From Flammula alnicola (lineage: Eukaryota; Basidiomycota; Agaricomycetes; Agaricales; Strophariaceae), in NCBI GenBank assembly GCA_015499995.1, contig JADNRV010000248.1, forward strand, positions 1 to 64,000: a stretch of DNA of 64,000 nt. The letters run 5' to 3'. Shown one piece after another: positions 20,840 to 31,828 of this stretch. Under the pieces are notes generated by a model, which worked only from the letters and a program-made list of their open reading frames with translations, ran no database searches and was not told the DNA's origin. Position 1 is the stretch's first letter, and every line of letters starts with the position of its first letter. A program made the translations under genes and the position numbers.

Positions 20840-21912
20840 CACTTTTGACTTTCCGCCCTGAACCTTAATTTTTATTTGGGATTTGGAATTCTAGAAAGTC
20901 CGCCCCCGCCTTTGTTTACTTTGGCTCATTGTCCGAAATGGGTACTTACGTGCTAAGAATAACTCCTGCTTTTCTTACTTGGCACCATCATCCCCGCTGA
21001 ACTCACCTCCAGAACCCCCCCTTTGCGACCTGCTGGCGTGAACTGAATCTGCGCCTTCATTAGCGGTACCCCTGGACTTGCACCATGGTCATGGCGGGCA
21101 TCTCGCCCCAGCCGTTCTTCTTCGACTTCAGGGCGGCGGTCTCGATGGTGCACGAGAGCCCGAACGGACTCGAGCTACAAGACTCTATCATGAGAACGGA
21201 GTGGGAGGAAGGTGCGAGATGTGAGTGCAAATTGCTCACCACTGGCGTACAACTCTGACCAACTGCCCATGATCTCCATTGACCACCCTTGAAACACGCT
21301 CAGACAGCCCCGAGCCTCGGTTACGTGCGGCTAGGCACGAACACCCCTCTCGACCGCCTGTGGATGTCTATCGTCACCCACGAAGGCTCGCGAGCAACCG
21401 ACAGCCACTCGCGAACACCTCAGACGCCCACGAACACCCCTGGACCGCCCGTGGACGCTTACAACCCACCCACAAACACAAACACTCGCCAGCACCGCAG
21501 GAGCATGGGCAGTGGAGGAACACGAAGGAGGATCCAGGCAGTGGGAGGCCCACCAGGTATGTCACCAACAATGCTCCTTCTCAATGTCAACTACGTAACC
21601 AGAGCGGCCTATGTACATTGCATACTTAGTATTAACCTGTCCGTTTCTTACCTCGCCGTGTATGTACTTTTCTCTGTAGAAATATCACTTAAATTATCTT
21701 TTAAGTATTATGCGTGTGTCATCCCGCCGTTGGGCCTGCAGCTCCTGTGAGCCAACAGGGATCCGGACTTTGAGCGTTTGCGGCCCGATGAACGGCTGCC
21801 CGCGCTCTGCCTATTTTCGGTCGAGAACCAAAGTAAACAAAGGCGGGGCGGACTTTCTAGAATTCCATATCCCAAATAAAAATTAAGGTTCAGGGCGGAA
21901 AGTCAACAACTG
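20840..21912. mobile_element. 1.07-kb inverted-repeat transposon with 8-bp TSD and about 95-bp TIRs
   Basis: The left arm (20840 to about 20935) and the reverse complement of the right arm (about 21820-21912) share GACTTTCCGCCCTGAACC, then TTAATTTTTATTTGGGAT, then ATTCTAGAAAGTCCGCCC and TTTGTTTACTTTGG, with few differences. The ends are CACTTTTGAC.. and CAGTTGTTGAC... The direct repeat TCCCTGAT flanks both ends (20832-20839 and 21913-21920). No transposase is encoded; the interior holds GC-rich partial repeats such as CGAACACCCCT (about 21340 and 21430). An 8-bp TSD suggests hAT or a related superfamily, but the sequence is unrelated to the element at 1435-2348. It lies about 140 bp upstream of the zinc-finger gene start. 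Confidence 0.85.
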
Positions 21913-22055
21913 TCCCTGATTGCCTAATCGAGCTCGCTTGCTCAAAATGAACTAGGAAAGTGTCTCTGCCGCTCATTTATAACTTATTCGGAAACCTTGA
22001 GCTGACGAACACTTCACCCTAACGAAGCAGCTTCACCTAGACGAGAGTCTCACTA

Positions 22056-23981
22056 ATGGAGGAACTCGGCTTTACAGTGGGCCCTGGAACGGGCGAGCAA
22101 GAAGACTGGGACGACCAGGAAGAGTACGACGAGGAAGAGGAAGATGACGCTGATATTGACGCGGAGGCTTTGGAAATAGCCAGGCGATTAGGAGAAGAGC
22201 TATGGGCTGATATAAGTAAGGTTAACGCTGAACGAAATGCGGCGTCCTCGGCAAATGGTCCACCACTGGTGGTGTCTCCTCCGACTGATGCTCAGACCTC
22301 TGCCACAACGAATGCGTTTGGGCATGTAGCGCCTTCGTTTCCGGCGCGTATACCGCGAAAAGAAGAAGCGATAATTGCGACTATGAAGGGAATTCTTGCG
22401 CTGTTGGAGAATGACCCTCTCGCCAAAGCTACACTCGCCTCCACAACTATCCCTAATGGGCCCAACGTTTTGGAAGTCTTGCTGCGATGCAATGCTGAGG
22501 GCAGTATTGTAAAGAGTATTGCGGGGCCTCTCAGCCAAGTCATCGTTGCACTTGCGCGCTCCGATACCCTGTTCCGCAACTTGAAGCAATCGAATGCTTC
22601 AGCTATCCAGCTTAACAAGGGAAAACGGAAACGCGAAGAATTCGATGTAGGCCATCATCTACATGCTCATGCATACAAACGGCCATATGTTCCCGATGTC
22701 GATCTCCACAATCAAGTTGTTGAAGCCGTGCGTATCATATCGCAAGCACTTGGAGCACCCCCCTCGCAAGCACTTGACCCGACATTGGTTTCCTCAATTC
22801 GTCTCCACCTGCATCAAGTCTTCCTTTTTGCTGTCACATCCTCAGCCGCTGGCGGTCCCAGTATGCATGCTCTGCAAGAAATTAGCGGATTAATACAAGT
22901 TATAGGTGTCCTGAGCGGAATTCAAATAGGACACTCACCGGACGCCATGGCTCATCCTCCTAGCCAGCCCTATGCCCAAAGCTCCACGTATCCGTGGAAC
23001 TCTCAACCATCTACCGTACCAACCGACATAGGAACAGCCGTTTACCCATGCCTTGTTGCCGGCTGCCATAAAACTTTCTCTCGACTTTACAGTCTGCGTG
23101 CTCATCAGAGGAGCCATTCTTCGCACCGACCTTTCCGATGTAGCTTTTGTCCCGCCTCATTTGCCCGAAACCATGATTTGAAACGGCACGTTAAATTGCA
23201 CGATAAGAAGGCATGGAAGTGCGAAGGCTGCCAGAAAATCTTTTCGCGACGAGACGCTATTAAACGGCATAAAACGGGGACAAAAAGCCGTGGGCCTAGA
23301 AGCGAAATTTGTTTGGTTGCGGAGGTAATCGAGGTCCAGTTAGAAGGTGAAGAGGCCGAAGATGCGATACGAGAAGAGAGGAGAGCCAAACTATGGAACG
23401 GGATCGTCATTCCGTCTAGGGATATCAAGACCGTCGACGAGGGCGAAATAAACCCTGCTGTCATCGCCGGAATGCAGGCATCCGTCATGGGTCTGCATGG
23501 TCTCCTTCAAGGCTTGGTCGGTAACGCCCTCGGCAACAGTACTGGCCACCCTCCTACGGCGCCTGCAGACCCATCAGCGGGTCAAGCTACTTTAGCAAGT
23601 GTAATAGCCCGCGCACAGTCGCAAAACATCCTCTCTGTCTTTGTACCGCCGACCTCCACGGTACAACCTCCTTCGAGTGAGGCCCCGTTAAACTCTATGG
23701 CCGCAAACTTGTCAGCTGCGGAAAAAAATGCAGCCCAAGCTCAAACGGTCGGCGAGAACCCTGAGAACCATCAGCCTATTGCATCCTTATCGATGTATGG
23801 ACTTTCCGATGAGCAAGCCCACCTCCTAGAAATTGCCATTGCCAGCGCCGCCTCCGCAGCTCAAGCTCAGGCAGAGGCAGAGGCAGCTCTTGAGGAGGAG
23901 GAAGAGGAAGACAACGACCAGGAAGATAACGAATACGATGACAGCGAGATGGAGCAAGATAAGGAACCAGCTTCAGAGTAA
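22056..23981 (+). CDS. C2H2 zinc-finger transcription factor
   Basis: Single exon, 641 aa; the start is the first Met of the open frame. The N-terminus is very acidic (WDDQEEYDEEEEDDADIDAE, about residues 18-37). The middle is Ala/Pro/Ser-rich. Three zinc fingers follow at about residues 329-410: YPCLVAGCHKTFSR..HQRSH, FRCSFCPASFAR..HVKLH, and WKCEGCQKIFSRRDAIKRH, where the third lacks a close second His and may use the later Cys (EIC). The last 40 residues are Glu/Asp-rich (EEEEEEDNDQEDNEYDDSE). This layout fits a sequence-specific nuclear regulator with acidic activation regions; the target genes are unknown. A transposon sits immediately upstream and could have altered its promoter. Confidence 0.88.
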   Translation: MEELGFTVGPGTGEQEDWDDQEEYDEEEEDDADIDAEALEIARRLGEELWADISKVNAERNAASSANGPPLVVSPPTDAQTSATTNAFGHVAPSFPARIPRKEEAIIATMKGILALLENDPLAKATLASTTIPNGPNVLEVLLRCNAEGSIVKSIAGPLSQVIVALARSDTLFRNLKQSNASAIQLNKGKRKREEFDVGHHLHAHAYKRPYVPDVDLHNQVVEAVRIISQALGAPPSQALDPTLVSSIRLHLHQVFLFAVTSSAAGGPSMHALQEISGLIQVIGVLSGIQIGHSPDAMAHPPSQPYAQSSTYPWNSQPSTVPTDIGTAVYPCLVAGCHKTFSRLYSLRAHQRSHSSHRPFRCSFCPASFARNHDLKRHVKLHDKKAWKCEGCQKIFSRRDAIKRHKTGTKSRGPRSEICLVAEVIEVQLEGEEAEDAIREERRAKLWNGIVIPSRDIKTVDEGEINPAVIAGMQASVMGLHGLLQGLVGNALGNSTGHPPTAPADPSAGQATLASVIARAQSQNILSVFVPPTSTVQPPSSEAPLNSMAANLSAAEKNAAQAQTVGENPENHQPIASLSMYGLSDEQAHLLEIAIASAASAAQAQAEAEAALEEEEEEDNDQEDNEYDDSEMEQDKEPASE

Positions 23982-24260
23982 ATATATTATTGCGAAATCA
24001 AAGTGTACAAAATGTAAGTCCGTTCATTGGTTTTTGTGTCCTCTCATTTCAATTTATTTTGACGGGATAAATAGTTTCAACGCCAGAAAACTCTCGACTG
24101 CAATCATCCACCGTGTACCAAAAAATGCCAGCGTCCACATAATGCTCGAAATCGAAAGAGAGCAAAAATGCTGAAGTCGCACTAGACTGCCAAGGTCAAA
24201 CGAAAATTCGAGAAGATTATATCCATCCTCACCCGACATACGAGCCGCTGCGCAGACCGG

Positions 24261-24957
24261 CTACATCTTCGTTTTTCGATCTGGTCTTCGCGGATTATTA
24301 TATCGTGTCTTGATGTCCGCGTCAAGTTTCCTCCACTTTTCTTGGTTTTCTAGTGATTCTCGTTTCCAAGCATCCGCAATTGCTTGCGCTGGAGACACAG
24401 TCGGACTTGGTGGGCAGACCTGTTTCCGCACGCCATGCGGTGATGGTGAATCGGATGTCATCTGTGTAGGGACCGAACCATACGGCGATTGAGAAAAGGC
24501 TAAGATGCTCAAGTGAAGAATGCGTACAACGGTAACGAGCGCTTCGTTGAGGCCGTGACTGGGAACAACGTCTGTCCATTCTTATATCAGAATCTCGGGC
24601 AAGGGGTAAGACAGAATGCAAGGACTTGTGTACTAAGAGCTCGATGCACGGGCAATAGGAAGGACGTATAGTTCACACCCTTGAAACCTCCGAACAAAGG
24701 GGATCCTATATCAGGCAACTTCAAAGGATGTTACATGGTCGGGGCGAGATCGAAACATGCCTTTTCGGGATGAATAGTTGTGTGGATAGAACAGACAACA
24801 ACTGAGAGGGAAATGGGACGTTTCGTTCGTGAATAGTAGATGAGAAGTCTGTCGGTGTATAAAATCATACCTTATAACCCAGGGATGCGAGGAATGCGGA
24901 TAACACACTTTGAGGGCCTGAGATAGATTTGATGGCTTGTGGAATTTGGCTTGACAT
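24261..24957 (-). CDS. Hypothetical protein (C-terminal exons clear, N-terminus uncertain)
   Basis: I do not recognise the family. Three minus-strand exons join well: MSSQIPQAIKSISGPQSVLS.. from 24957; SPLFGGFKGVNYTSFLLPVH (acceptor about 24704); then VVPSHGLNEALVTVVRILHL, leading through SPYGSVPTQMTSDSPSPHG to AIADAWKRESLENQEKWRK and a lysine/arginine-rich end at 24261. The second junction (GTACAC..ACAG) is canonical; the first needs a weak GTTATA donor. The frame is also open upstream of 24957 (NTIQEAVDLALNTSLWQTR) to a stop near 25080, so the true start may be in further exons. The mix of hydrophobic helices and a charged tail suggests a small membrane-associated protein, which is inference. 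Confidence 0.45.
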
Positions 24958-25997
24958 GGAATTTTGATGATTAGACAACACACGATTACAGCGAGTTTGC
25001 CAGAGACTCGTGTTCAACGCGAGGTCGACCGCTTCTTGAATCGTGTTTGCGAGAGCAACCGGATCCGTTACGATTTCGGGTTAATTGACGCAGATGGGAA
25101 GCCTTGGAGAAAGCCGCAGATCTCGAGAAGATTATTTTGGTACGGTACCAGAGCTCAGTGATCTGTTTCTCTCGTGAAGCACCAAGCTCTAGGATGAACC
25201 GAACATGCACCCCGGTTGCCCATATTTGCTGGATCATACATGTAAATTCATTGCCTCGCTCTCGGATAATTCGGGCTTCGACTTTGGCGGATAGCAACAT
25301 AGAAACACCCAAGCTCCGAAAATAAGAGGGAGAAAACAAGGCTGCCCATATTGGACCTGTCCAGAGAAAGAAGGGGAACCCCGGATATGTCGTTGGGTTC
25401 AGCCTCGAGTGCATTAAAGCTCCGGACTTGGAACGCTGTTCCGTCCTGCCGTAAGAGACCGATTTTCTATATTTTGACCTGCCGCAATTAAGCAGAACCA
25501 TGGAAGGGCCTCAGATAATGGATAATTAGGTGCTCGAGCGACCCTGTCTTCGGAATCGATGACCACGCGAGTGGTAATTTATGAGGACTCTGGTGACTAA
25601 CGTTATCGCGTCATCGATGAATGTGCAAGCCACAGAAACCCACATTATCTTTTGCGTCTATCTGTCAAGCAATTCATGCGACGCCGTTCGCGGCCAATGT
25701 TGACCGTCAGCATTACGGGTCAGCTCGGAGCTTGAGGATGTACGCATAAAATGCATCAGACCGTGGACAGTCAGGTCACGGAGCCATGTGTGATAATCAG
25801 TGCTGCCGAGCCTTGATATGATTAATGTTAAATGTGGCAGTAGGCGCATGTATACGCCGAGACGTTGATTCCAGATAGGGCAAGTAGGGAACAATTGGGA
25901 ACAAGGAATTGGTAGAGGCGCTCGGAGGCAATGGGACGGTTGTATCGGTTTCCTGAAACGGTAATGTTCTTGACGGCGCCTGAAAGTCGAGGAGTAC
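24958..25997. other. Possible decayed or unresolved minus-strand gene
   Basis: Several minus-strand segments look coding but do not join cleanly: SFNALEAEPNDISGVPLLSL followed by GSLVFSLLFSELGCFYVAI (about 25440-25270), and VSVACTFIDDAITLVTRVLI (about 25650-25580). They may be exons of a membrane protein continuous with the gene at 24261-24957, or relics. I could not build a model without stops. Confidence 0.3.
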
Positions 25998-27042
25998 CGT
26001 GACAATTAGACCTGTGACCGGTCCGAGTATGTGCGAAACCTCACGATACTAGGACCTGTAAAGCGGGACTTGCCGGCTCTTGTCGCGCGCTATGATCGAG
26101 AATGAATTGTTCCGACATGCCCGACGCTCCTTTTTAAGGCAAAGACCTCAAATAGGAAGGTCCGTTTTGGCAGAGGACGTCGAGAGCGAACTCGCGTCTC
26201 GCGTTCGCGTTTGTCCGTTTTCATTCCCTACCTTCACATGTAGTCCTTTCTTTCAATTTTATGCTATGGAATATGGTCCAACGCTCGATGGATGGCTTCA
26301 GTACCTTCATACTCATGGAATTTGAGATAATGAGAATGGTGAACGAAGGACGGACTCCTGACAGGGAGATGGAGTTCTGATCACACAGAAGATGACGTTG
26401 AACAGTCAAACATTGGCAATAGATTTCTCATGATATAGTTACAGTGGAAAGGAGTCCCCAGAAGCCGTCCAATCTGCTACATTGTTGCCTGCCCCTGTCT
26501 GACTCCATCGCATACCCAAAATCCACCATATTCAACGGTGTCTGCGGAGCCAGCATTCCATATGCAATTGATGTCAAACTTGGACCCAGTATTGGATACG
26601 CTGAGGTCCCGTTCGGAAAGACGCATCTTCTGGATGTTCGAGCTCTGGAAAGTTGATTCGCGTTGTGATCTTCTCAGCAGCTTGTCCTCGGCCAAAGTTC
26701 CTGGCAAAGCAAAGCTTATTGTCGTCGAGGTCGGTACTGGTACATTTTATTGTTGGCTTGAGGAGAGTTTGACATGGAAAGATGGTTTTGGAGGTATCAG
26801 ATAAAGCAGAAGTGAGTGTAGATGAGGGAAGGAAGCAAGCAAGGACGACCGCCGTCGACGCGCTCTGCCAAAACGTACCTTCCTTTTCGAGGTCTTTTTC
26901 TTAAAAAGGGCGGTCGGTGATGTCCGAAAGCCCACTTTCGATCATAGCGCGCGACAAGAGCCGGGAAGTCCCGGTTTTCCAGTCCTTATATCGAGGGTTT
27001 TCGCACTCATATAAGGCTGGTCACGAGTCTACGTGACAATCA
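25998..27042. repeat. Long inverted repeat, arms about 195 bp, spacer about 650 bp
   Basis: The left arm (about 25998-26195) is repeated in reverse complement at about 26845-27042. Matching blocks include GGCTCTTGTCGCGCGCTATG, CCTTTTTAAG / CTTAAAAAGG, AAGACCTC, and TTTTGGCAGAG / CTCTGCCAAAA. The arms are diverged but collinear. No convincing target-site duplication was found. The spacer contains only short ORFs. It could be an old TIR transposon that has lost its TSD, or a locally inverted duplication of a promoter-like sequence. Confidence 0.65.
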
Positions 27043-27246
27043 TGATCCACCAAAAAATATTTAGCACAAAACCATCATGACCCGCCATGGGCACGAGGTA
27101 AAACGTGAGGATAAGTCCGCGTAATCATAACTAATTACGGTGATTATGGTATATCAGGGATTTTGTACTTAACACACCGTGGCGTTGAAGAATTATATTA
27201 GATCCACGTCACGTCCGTTTCATGTCATATGCAGGTGCTTCGTTCC

Positions 27247-28958
27247 TCACTCGAGCCAGGGCCACAGCGCAAAGATGACCATAAGCAGGGAAAACCGCAT
27301 GGGCAGGGCGCTCTTGATATGCAAAGAAGACCCAGACGACGTAGGTCTTGGGCTTACCTGCGTGTTTGATGTAGGAGTCGGTCCACCATTTTGGGTCGCG
27401 TTCACTAAACGCGTTCAAACGATCAGTAAACTTACTTACGGCAAAGGATGGGCCAGAACAGGAACTTACGAATTGAATCAAGCAAAGTGTCATTAAAGTC
27501 CCCACCTGCTTCCCACATCGCAAATCCCTTCAGGCCGGCTGAATGAATGAATCCACCTTTAATAGCAAACGACTGCGCGTCGTCGTACGAAACGTAAACT
27601 CCAGTTGTTGTGGTATAAAGAAATGGCTGTGAATTTTTTCGGTCTTCAGTGGTTCCCTTGAAACATTCATCGGCGACAACATACCGTTTGACTGCAGTTG
27701 TCAAATAGGAAATCAATCCCATTCGTGGTCGATCCATCCCGGTTCAAGAAACCTTCTTCCATCAGACCCCAATACGTATAAACTCCTCCAGGACCCTGCG
27801 TAACACCGCAGACATCCACGCCCCCATCCCCATCCCACTTGTCTCCAACGCGTTCGAGGGTCGCGTTGTATATTGGATATTCCTTGAGGGTAAAATTCTG
27901 GCCTGACTTCCCGGAGCTTGGTGAAAGCACGAAAGAATGGCCATAAGCAGGGACGCCGAGAACGATCTGATTTGCTGGCATTCCTGCAGCTGTCCAGTCA
28001 TTTACTGCGGACGCAGCGGAGCCAAAGCGCGCCCCGACAGGTGCACATGAATCGTTCAAGGGTGAACTGGGACCTGCGCCTATTGCAGGGTTCGATTTGA
28101 CGTCATAATTCATGATTGCTATGTAATCCAGCACTGTGCTGAACTCCGAGATGTTCGCAGATGGCGAACCTGTAGAGTCTACCCAAGGGGTATCAAATGT
28201 CGCGGCCGAAAGTATAAGCTTCTTCCCTACCGTGGAATTTCGAAGTTCTTGAAGAAAGGCAAGGAAATTGTCGGTGTCATGAGGATCGACTTCGTTGCAT
28301 CCAATGCCTTGTAAACCGGGAAATTCCCAGCTGCAAACTTGGTAACCCATTTCGTGTCCTAAAAACACACAAACTTACTCAAAGTCCAGACCATCTAGGT
28401 CATATTTCTGCGCAAGACTGCTGACGGTCTTCACAAAAGCTGTCCTATTTCCCGAAGTCCGTACGTGTGGAGAAAACCAGCGGGATCCAGTCCAACCTCC
28501 GATGGAAATGGCAGCTTTCACGTTCTATTGAACAAGAAAAATCTATCTTGAGCACTTGCAAGTTCGCACTTCGGAAGATAGGGAATAATCTCACGTGTTG
28601 GTGCGCCAGAGAAACGAACTGTGGAAGCAGCTGTTCGTCCGATGAAGCGAGGGAGAGTGTAGACACATCTGGAGTGGTTGTTCTGATAATCCAAAAATGA
28701 ATGAGTAAAGGATGGCGTTTCCACGGAGGGAGGGCCTAAAAAAACAACCCACGCGAATGCATAAGTCAAATGTGTATACTTCGACCAGCTAACTTGAGAT
28801 AGCGGGAAGTCTGCCGCATGCCAACCAGTGTACCATGCCGCAGAAATAGTTGCATTGCTCCGAGAGATCGTAGTAGATGAAGCTCTGGGCTGGAAGGATG
28901 CCAGGGCCGTAAGGCAGGTCGTCAATAGTGACAGAGGTATCAACGTATACTTTGACAT
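27247..28958 (-). CDS. GH18 chitinase with signal peptide and hydrophobic C-terminal tail
   Basis: Secreted or wall-bound chitinase. The start at 28958 gives a signal peptide (MSKYTLIPLSLLTTCLTALA). Blocks in order: ISAAWYTGWHAADFPLSQVS, SKYTHLTYAFA, VSTLSLASSDEQLLPQFVS, AAISIGGWTGSRWF (the conserved SxGG), YDLDGLDFDWEFPG (catalytic DxxDxDxE, rebuilt across an intron near 28375), LDYIAIMNYDV, NQIVLGVPAYGHSF and GLKGFAMWEAGGDFNDTLLDS. After the last catalytic-domain intron comes a Thr/Ser/Pro-rich linker and LPMRFSLLMVIFALWPWLE-stop, which resembles a GPI-anchor signal or terminal membrane anchor. The join near 28750, between TYAFA and STLSL, does not resolve with normal intron sizes. A hAT-like element ends about 180 bp upstream. 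Confidence 0.85.
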
Positions 28959-29135
28959 TATCACGAATGTTAGAATATGAAATTGTCGGAATGAAAGAGA
29001 GTGGCAAAGGATTGGAAAGTGGGGGGGCCAGGTGGGTCAACTTGAATTATAGGGTCATTGGAGAAAGGTGGACTTTTGGGTCTGCTTGACATCAGAGAAC
29101 GAATCTGACCATTTGTGGTGATCATCATATGGTGC

Positions 29136-29797
29136 TAATGTTGCCGCCGAAGCGAGGCGAGGCGAGGCGAGGCGGAGTGAACACTTCGAATCAGCTCGAA
29201 TTTTCGAGTTGGGTCGAAGCGTCACCTCGAGGTACTTCGCGAGGTCGGTGTTCTCCGCCATCAAAACTGGCCTGATCTGAACTGACCTCGACAGGCACGC
29301 AACCCGAGAACTTGCTTGTTGAAGTTATTTGCCAGTCAAATAAAAAACATTTCTCTGTATTTTTGAGGTTTTGATGAGTCTAATCTACCGGTGACAGTTT
29401 TTTCAGATATCTGAACACAGCGCTAACACCCCGGTGGGATTTTGTACATGATGGCGTTAATTTTGCTATATTGCGTCCCTTTGATGAAAAGGTGAGGTAG
29501 GTTCTGCTCTAAAAACGATAATATAATTTCTTGGTTACTTCTAATGGTATGTATCGCGTCCAGAATAGGGGCAAAAATAAAGGGACAGAGCGTCGAAGTC
29601 GAACGCAAATTTGAAAGGCAGACGCGCGGTGCCATCACGTGCGCGATTTGATACACTTCCAAGTTCCTCCGACTCCGAGTCGAGGTGACCTCGAACCAAC
29701 TCGTTGTCATTGTCAACGAAGTGATCCGAAGTGGTGCATTTTCGAACCGAGGCGAAGTCCACCTCGAAGTCACGAATTCGCCCCGGCGACAACACTA
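29136..29797. mobile_element. hAT-like non-autonomous transposon (MITE), copy 2, with 8-bp TSD
   Basis: Same family as the element at 1435-2348 but inserted in the opposite orientation. The left end starts TAATGTTGCCGCCGAAGCGAG; the right end, read on the minus strand, starts TAGTGTTGTCGCCGGGGCGA. The direct repeat TATGGTGC flanks it at 29128-29135 and 29798-29805. It has the same architecture: a tandem GCGAG/CCTCG pentamer tract next to one TIR, subterminal CTCGAA/CGAGTT motifs, and a shared internal block (CACGTG followed by CGTTCGACTTCGACG versus CGTCTCGACGGTCTCG). At 662 bp it is shorter than copy 1 and encodes no transposase. It lies in the promoter region of the chitinase gene. Confidence 0.83.
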
Positions 29798-29805
29798 TAT
29801 GGTGC

Positions 29806-30658
29806 TGCTTGGGAAATATTTTAGCAGGACGTCTTTTAAATTTAGCCACTACAGGTCACTACAAGGCGCTGGCACCTACACATTTACGATGCTGTGAACT
29901 TGAGGCTCGGGCTCAGAAACTGGACATGCATCAGGTTTCTGGGGTTTATTCGGTGTTATTACATTCAACAAAGGACAAGAATACGAATGACAAAGAAATC
30001 GTGTCTCTTCTGAGTAAGTCGGTCAACTACTCCATCGCAGTACAAAATCGTTTATATCACATTTTAAACGTAACCGCGAACCCGACTCGACATCGCAGTT
30101 TAATGCGACTATCCAGCAAGCTGCGGGCCAGTGCAGTTGAGGATCCTCGGAATGTCGGCCACCTTGAACGCCTAGCTTCTTGGCTCATTACCAGGAGAAC
30201 TGAGCTGATGCAACACGGATTTATAAAGGTTTTCTTCGTATGAGGGTTAGATTCTGCTTCTTGGTCAATCCACGATTTGATATTGCTGGTGACAAGATTT
30301 GAATTGAAAAGATTTGAAAAGGGAGCCACTCCCGTCATGAACTGAAGGAATATTTCCTGTCAGAGGGCGATTGAGATAAAATGATCACCTTGACAGAACA
30401 AAATGGATGATTCATACACTTAATTTGGCTACGAAAGTTTTGCTTCCCGTCGCCAGAAATGACTTTTCAGAAAGGTCGCCCGATATTTTTATTCTCCCCA
30501 GAGTGTCGGCATTGGAGAAAAAAGCAGCATTGACAAAGTTCCGCAAGAAATGAGCGTGTTTGGAACTGCTTTCCATGACATTTAACAAATATAATCCTGT
30601 ATTTTTAAGATAAATTAGGTTAATGAGGGATATAGTATCAATAATATGAAGAAATCAA
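29806..30658. other. Intergenic stretch, nothing recognised
   Basis: About 850 bases between the hAT-like element and the J-domain gene stop codon. A plus-strand ORF at 29731-30243 starts inside the transposon and has no family motif. No gene seen. Confidence 0.4.
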
Positions 30659-31450
30659 CTAGGTTTTGTCTGAGGGCTTGGTGTAATCTTGCGAAAGGCG
30701 CTCCTCCTCTCTCTGTTTCTGAGTTTGGCGAATATTCACAGATAGTTGTCGATGCCTTGTCAAGGCTTCTGCGAGCGCCTCCCTCCTTGTTGTGGCAGTT
30801 TGTACGAGGACGATAAGGATAGTCTAAGAAAATGTATAAATGAGCATCCTCGGTCAAAGAACGAGTAGTGGGGCCCACCAGTACGACTCCGATCATAATT
30901 AGTTTATCCTTTCTACTATCATCTACTGCCCCACTGTCGTAAAGTTCTTGTCGCCTTTTTTGCATCGTCCTGTAGGCAGCCGTTGTTTGATATCGCGCTC
31001 CCGAAGTCGCCGAGGGTCTAGAACCCATGGCATCGTCGTTGAGGGGTGTCTTCCCTCTCAATATATCATAGGCAGCTGTGATTGCCTGAAAGCGAGCATG
31101 CGCGGCGTCGGGAGATGTAGAGATACCGACTTTGTCTGGATGATAGAGTCGTACAAGGTCAAAATCTGCGAAAAATAGGCGATTCAATATTTGCGTATAA
31201 CACAAAGACTGCTAAAGGAGGCACATCGGGCTTTTATGTCTGACTCTGTAGCATTGTGAGGAAGATGAAATAGCTGATGAGGGGTTGGATTTCGATGAGT
31301 TGGATAAGGAAAGGGATTATCCGTCTGTTTCGTGGAAGATGAAGATGCCTGAGTAGATGTCTGAAGCTGCCTTCTTGATAACCTTGCAAATTGGCGACAA
31401 TGAACTTGGATGCTCCACCACCGAATGTTTGTTGATAATACCCGCGACAT
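30659..31450 (-). CDS. J-domain (DnaJ-like) protein with C-terminal membrane helix
   Basis: Three exons, 31450-31225, 31165-30879 and 30823-30659, give 225 aa. The N-terminus MSRVLSTNIRWWSIQVHCRQ is basic and amphipathic, like a mitochondrial targeting sequence. The J domain starts at NPTPHQLFHLPHNATESDIK and continues across intron 1 to YFDLVRLYHPDKVG with the essential HPD motif, then ARFQAITAAYDILRG. A membrane segment, KLIMIGVVLV joined across intron 2 to TILIVLVQTA, is followed by a charged helix (TRHRQLSVNIRQTQKQREEE). J proteins stimulate Hsp70 ATPase; an organelle-membrane co-chaperone, perhaps Jid1-like, is inference. Its promoter region abuts the Mutator-like element. Confidence 0.82.
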
Positions 31451-31828
31451 CGAGATTGTTTCAGTGATAACAGTATATATGAGGAGAACACCGACGCGGT
31501 TGCCAGTTGGTGAACAGAATTTTGAAAAGCAGCTGCAGTTCACTGACAGTTCAGTGATGGGCGCCTAGCTAGTCACGTGTACGTTGGGCTCCGGAATGTT
31601 CCGTGCCGGTTCCATATAAAGCACCGGGCCGAGAAAAAGTGCGGTTCAAACTTCAATATTTCAATCGTTTTCAAAGTGCCCGCGTCTCCTGACAAGCTCG
31701 TCGCTCGAATCACAAGTACAAATTTATTTGGAAAATTATATGCCGCACAATGAACGAAATCTTATTTACCGAGCGAAGTGTGTGCGAGTCGCGTACATGT
31801 TGGGTGAAATATGCCAGTACTTCCAGAG

